Source: Candidatus Cyanaurora vandensis (lineage in GTDB: Bacteria > Cyanobacteriota > Cyanobacteriia > Gloeobacterales > Anthocerotibacteraceae). From it: 44,033 bases of DNA. Below the pieces are notes generated by a model. That model searched no databases. It was not told the DNA's origin and was given only the letters and a program-made list of their open reading frames with translations. The stretch is taken from NCBI RefSeq assembly GCF_013285555.1, contig NZ_JAAXLT010000053.1, forward strand, positions 1-44,033. The letters run 5' to 3'. Below are positions 43,424 through 44,033 of this stretch, piece after piece (the first letter of the stretch is position 1; each line of letters starts with the position of its first letter). A program made the position numbers and the translations under genes.

Positions 43424-44033
43424 CGACGTAGGGCGGCGATAGAGTCTTTTGTAATATAGTTAGCGACTCGGTGTAAGCGTAGGGGGCGGAGACGGTCGAG
43501 ACGGGCATTCTTCACCTGTTGCTCTAGCTGTCGATAGCTAGTTTCATCCACAATCACCAAGTCGGCGGTGCGGAGGATGCCCATCAGAGCGTAAGTATCC
43601 TCAAGTTGGGCGGTTAGGACCAGCAGATTTTGACCACGGATGCTCTGGACAATAATCTCAGCAATTCTGAGGATGCCAGGGCTGAGGCTGACCAGCCCGA
43701 GGGTGCTACCAGCCGATAACTGTTCAACGAGTTCGATTTCCCGTTGATAGCTATAGATGTCCAAGGGGATCACCTCCCCCCTAAAACCATTGAGGGTCTG
43801 GCGGACTTTACTCAGGTCATAGCGTTGGGTGACGATGAGTCCGGCCTGAGTCGTGGCAAGATGTTGGGTCAACTCCCAGAGGTGAACGCCTTGGACCGGG
43901 ACGCACAGGGCATCTTCGAGCTCTTGGACGATCATGGCGAGGGAACCAGAATCGGCACTGGTGACGAGGATACGGGCATTATCGCGGAGCCGACGGTCAA
44001 GCTCGACCTCGACCACTTCACGCACTTGGCGGA
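43402..44033 (-). CDS. Regulator-like protein, C-terminal part (GntR-type?), cut by window edge
   Basis: The frame stays open through the window end (codons read [14 protein letters not shown] at 44031 and below), so the start lies outside. The visible 210 residues contain [55 protein letters not shown] and [19 protein letters not shown]. This is an alpha/beta ligand-binding-like region that I associate with the C-terminal half of cyanobacterial GntR-family regulators. The DNA-binding half is not in view, so the assignment is tentative. Confidence 0.6.
   Translation of the reverse strand, partial: RQVREVVEVELDRRLRDNARILVTSADSGSLAMIVQELEDALCVPVQGVHLWELTQHLATTQAGLIVTQRYDLSKVRQTLNGFRGEVIPLDIYSYQREIELVEQLSAGSTLGLVSLSPGILRIAEIIVQSIRGQNLLVLTAQLEDTYALMGILRTADLVIVDETSYRQLEQQVKNARLDRLRPLRLHRVANYITKDSIAALRRHLHTEP

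Overview
The window looks like chromosome from a thylakoid-less cyanobacterium of the Gloeobacterales type. The main evidence is a phycobilisome gene cluster whose large linkers carry two and three REL-type (PBS_linker) domains. Linkers of that kind are known from Gloeobacter, where they stand in for the usual CpcG rod-core linker. Other cyanobacterial markers are a Psb32/TPM protein, bilin lyases of the CpcE/F, CpcS and CpcT families and several small conserved cyanobacterial proteins. The fairly high GC content and the frequent GTG/TTG starts fit this. Genus cannot be fixed by eye: it could be Gloeobacter itself or one of its deep sister lineages.

Layout. 1-1507: an MFS transporter cut by the window edge, coupled to a psb32-like gene. 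1648-6986: two convergent secreted FG-GAP/VCBS proteins, each with 14 calcium-loop repeats (two seven-bladed propellers' worth). 7151-8611: cytoplasmic alpha-amylase. 8861-12074: a metal block on the minus strand (acyltransferase, TerC, ABC-3 metal importer with a Fur-family box, small Cys protein). 12231-14955: tgt, a conserved hypothetical and proB. 15002-16296: a MarR-pirin module with three related palindromic operators. 16391-18128: SRPBCC protein, tyrosine recombinase and a small protein. 18243-20661: an operon of class I aldolase, quinone reductase and zinc-ribbon membrane protein. 20769-20843: tRNA-Gly(CCC), followed by AT-rich repeats resembling the end of a Tn7-like/CAST V-K transposon. 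21104-25576: TPR protein, ferritin-like protein, SphR/SphS-like two-component pair and an MFS transporter. 25644-26687: selD.

26854-38850 is the centrepiece: a phycoerythrin-like antenna locus. A divergent arm encodes a CpcT/CpeT lyase and two HEAT-repeat lyase-like proteins. The rightward operon encodes beta and alpha subunits, an attenuator hairpin, a CpcD-type cap, a CpcE/CpeY-like lyase, a two-REL linker, three rod linkers with CpcD-REL order, a CpcS/CpeS lyase and a CpcF/PecF-like lyase. A three-REL linker follows. The beta chain has the phycoerythrin cysteines C50/C61 and C82 but a phycocyanin-length loop with C155. The alpha chain keeps C82 and lacks the phycoerythrin C139. The predicted pigment therefore carries four bilins per alpha-beta pair, between phycocyanin (3) and C-phycoerythrin (5), and the lyases encoded around it can be matched to those four sites.

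38956-44033: YceI-like protein, a decayed Uma2 gene, nucleoside deoxyribosyltransferase coupled to RNase HI, two neighbouring proteins sharing an unknown domain, a GNAT acetyltransferase, tpiA, and the C-terminal part of a regulator-like gene that runs off the window. All identifications were made by eye; no searches or alignments were run.
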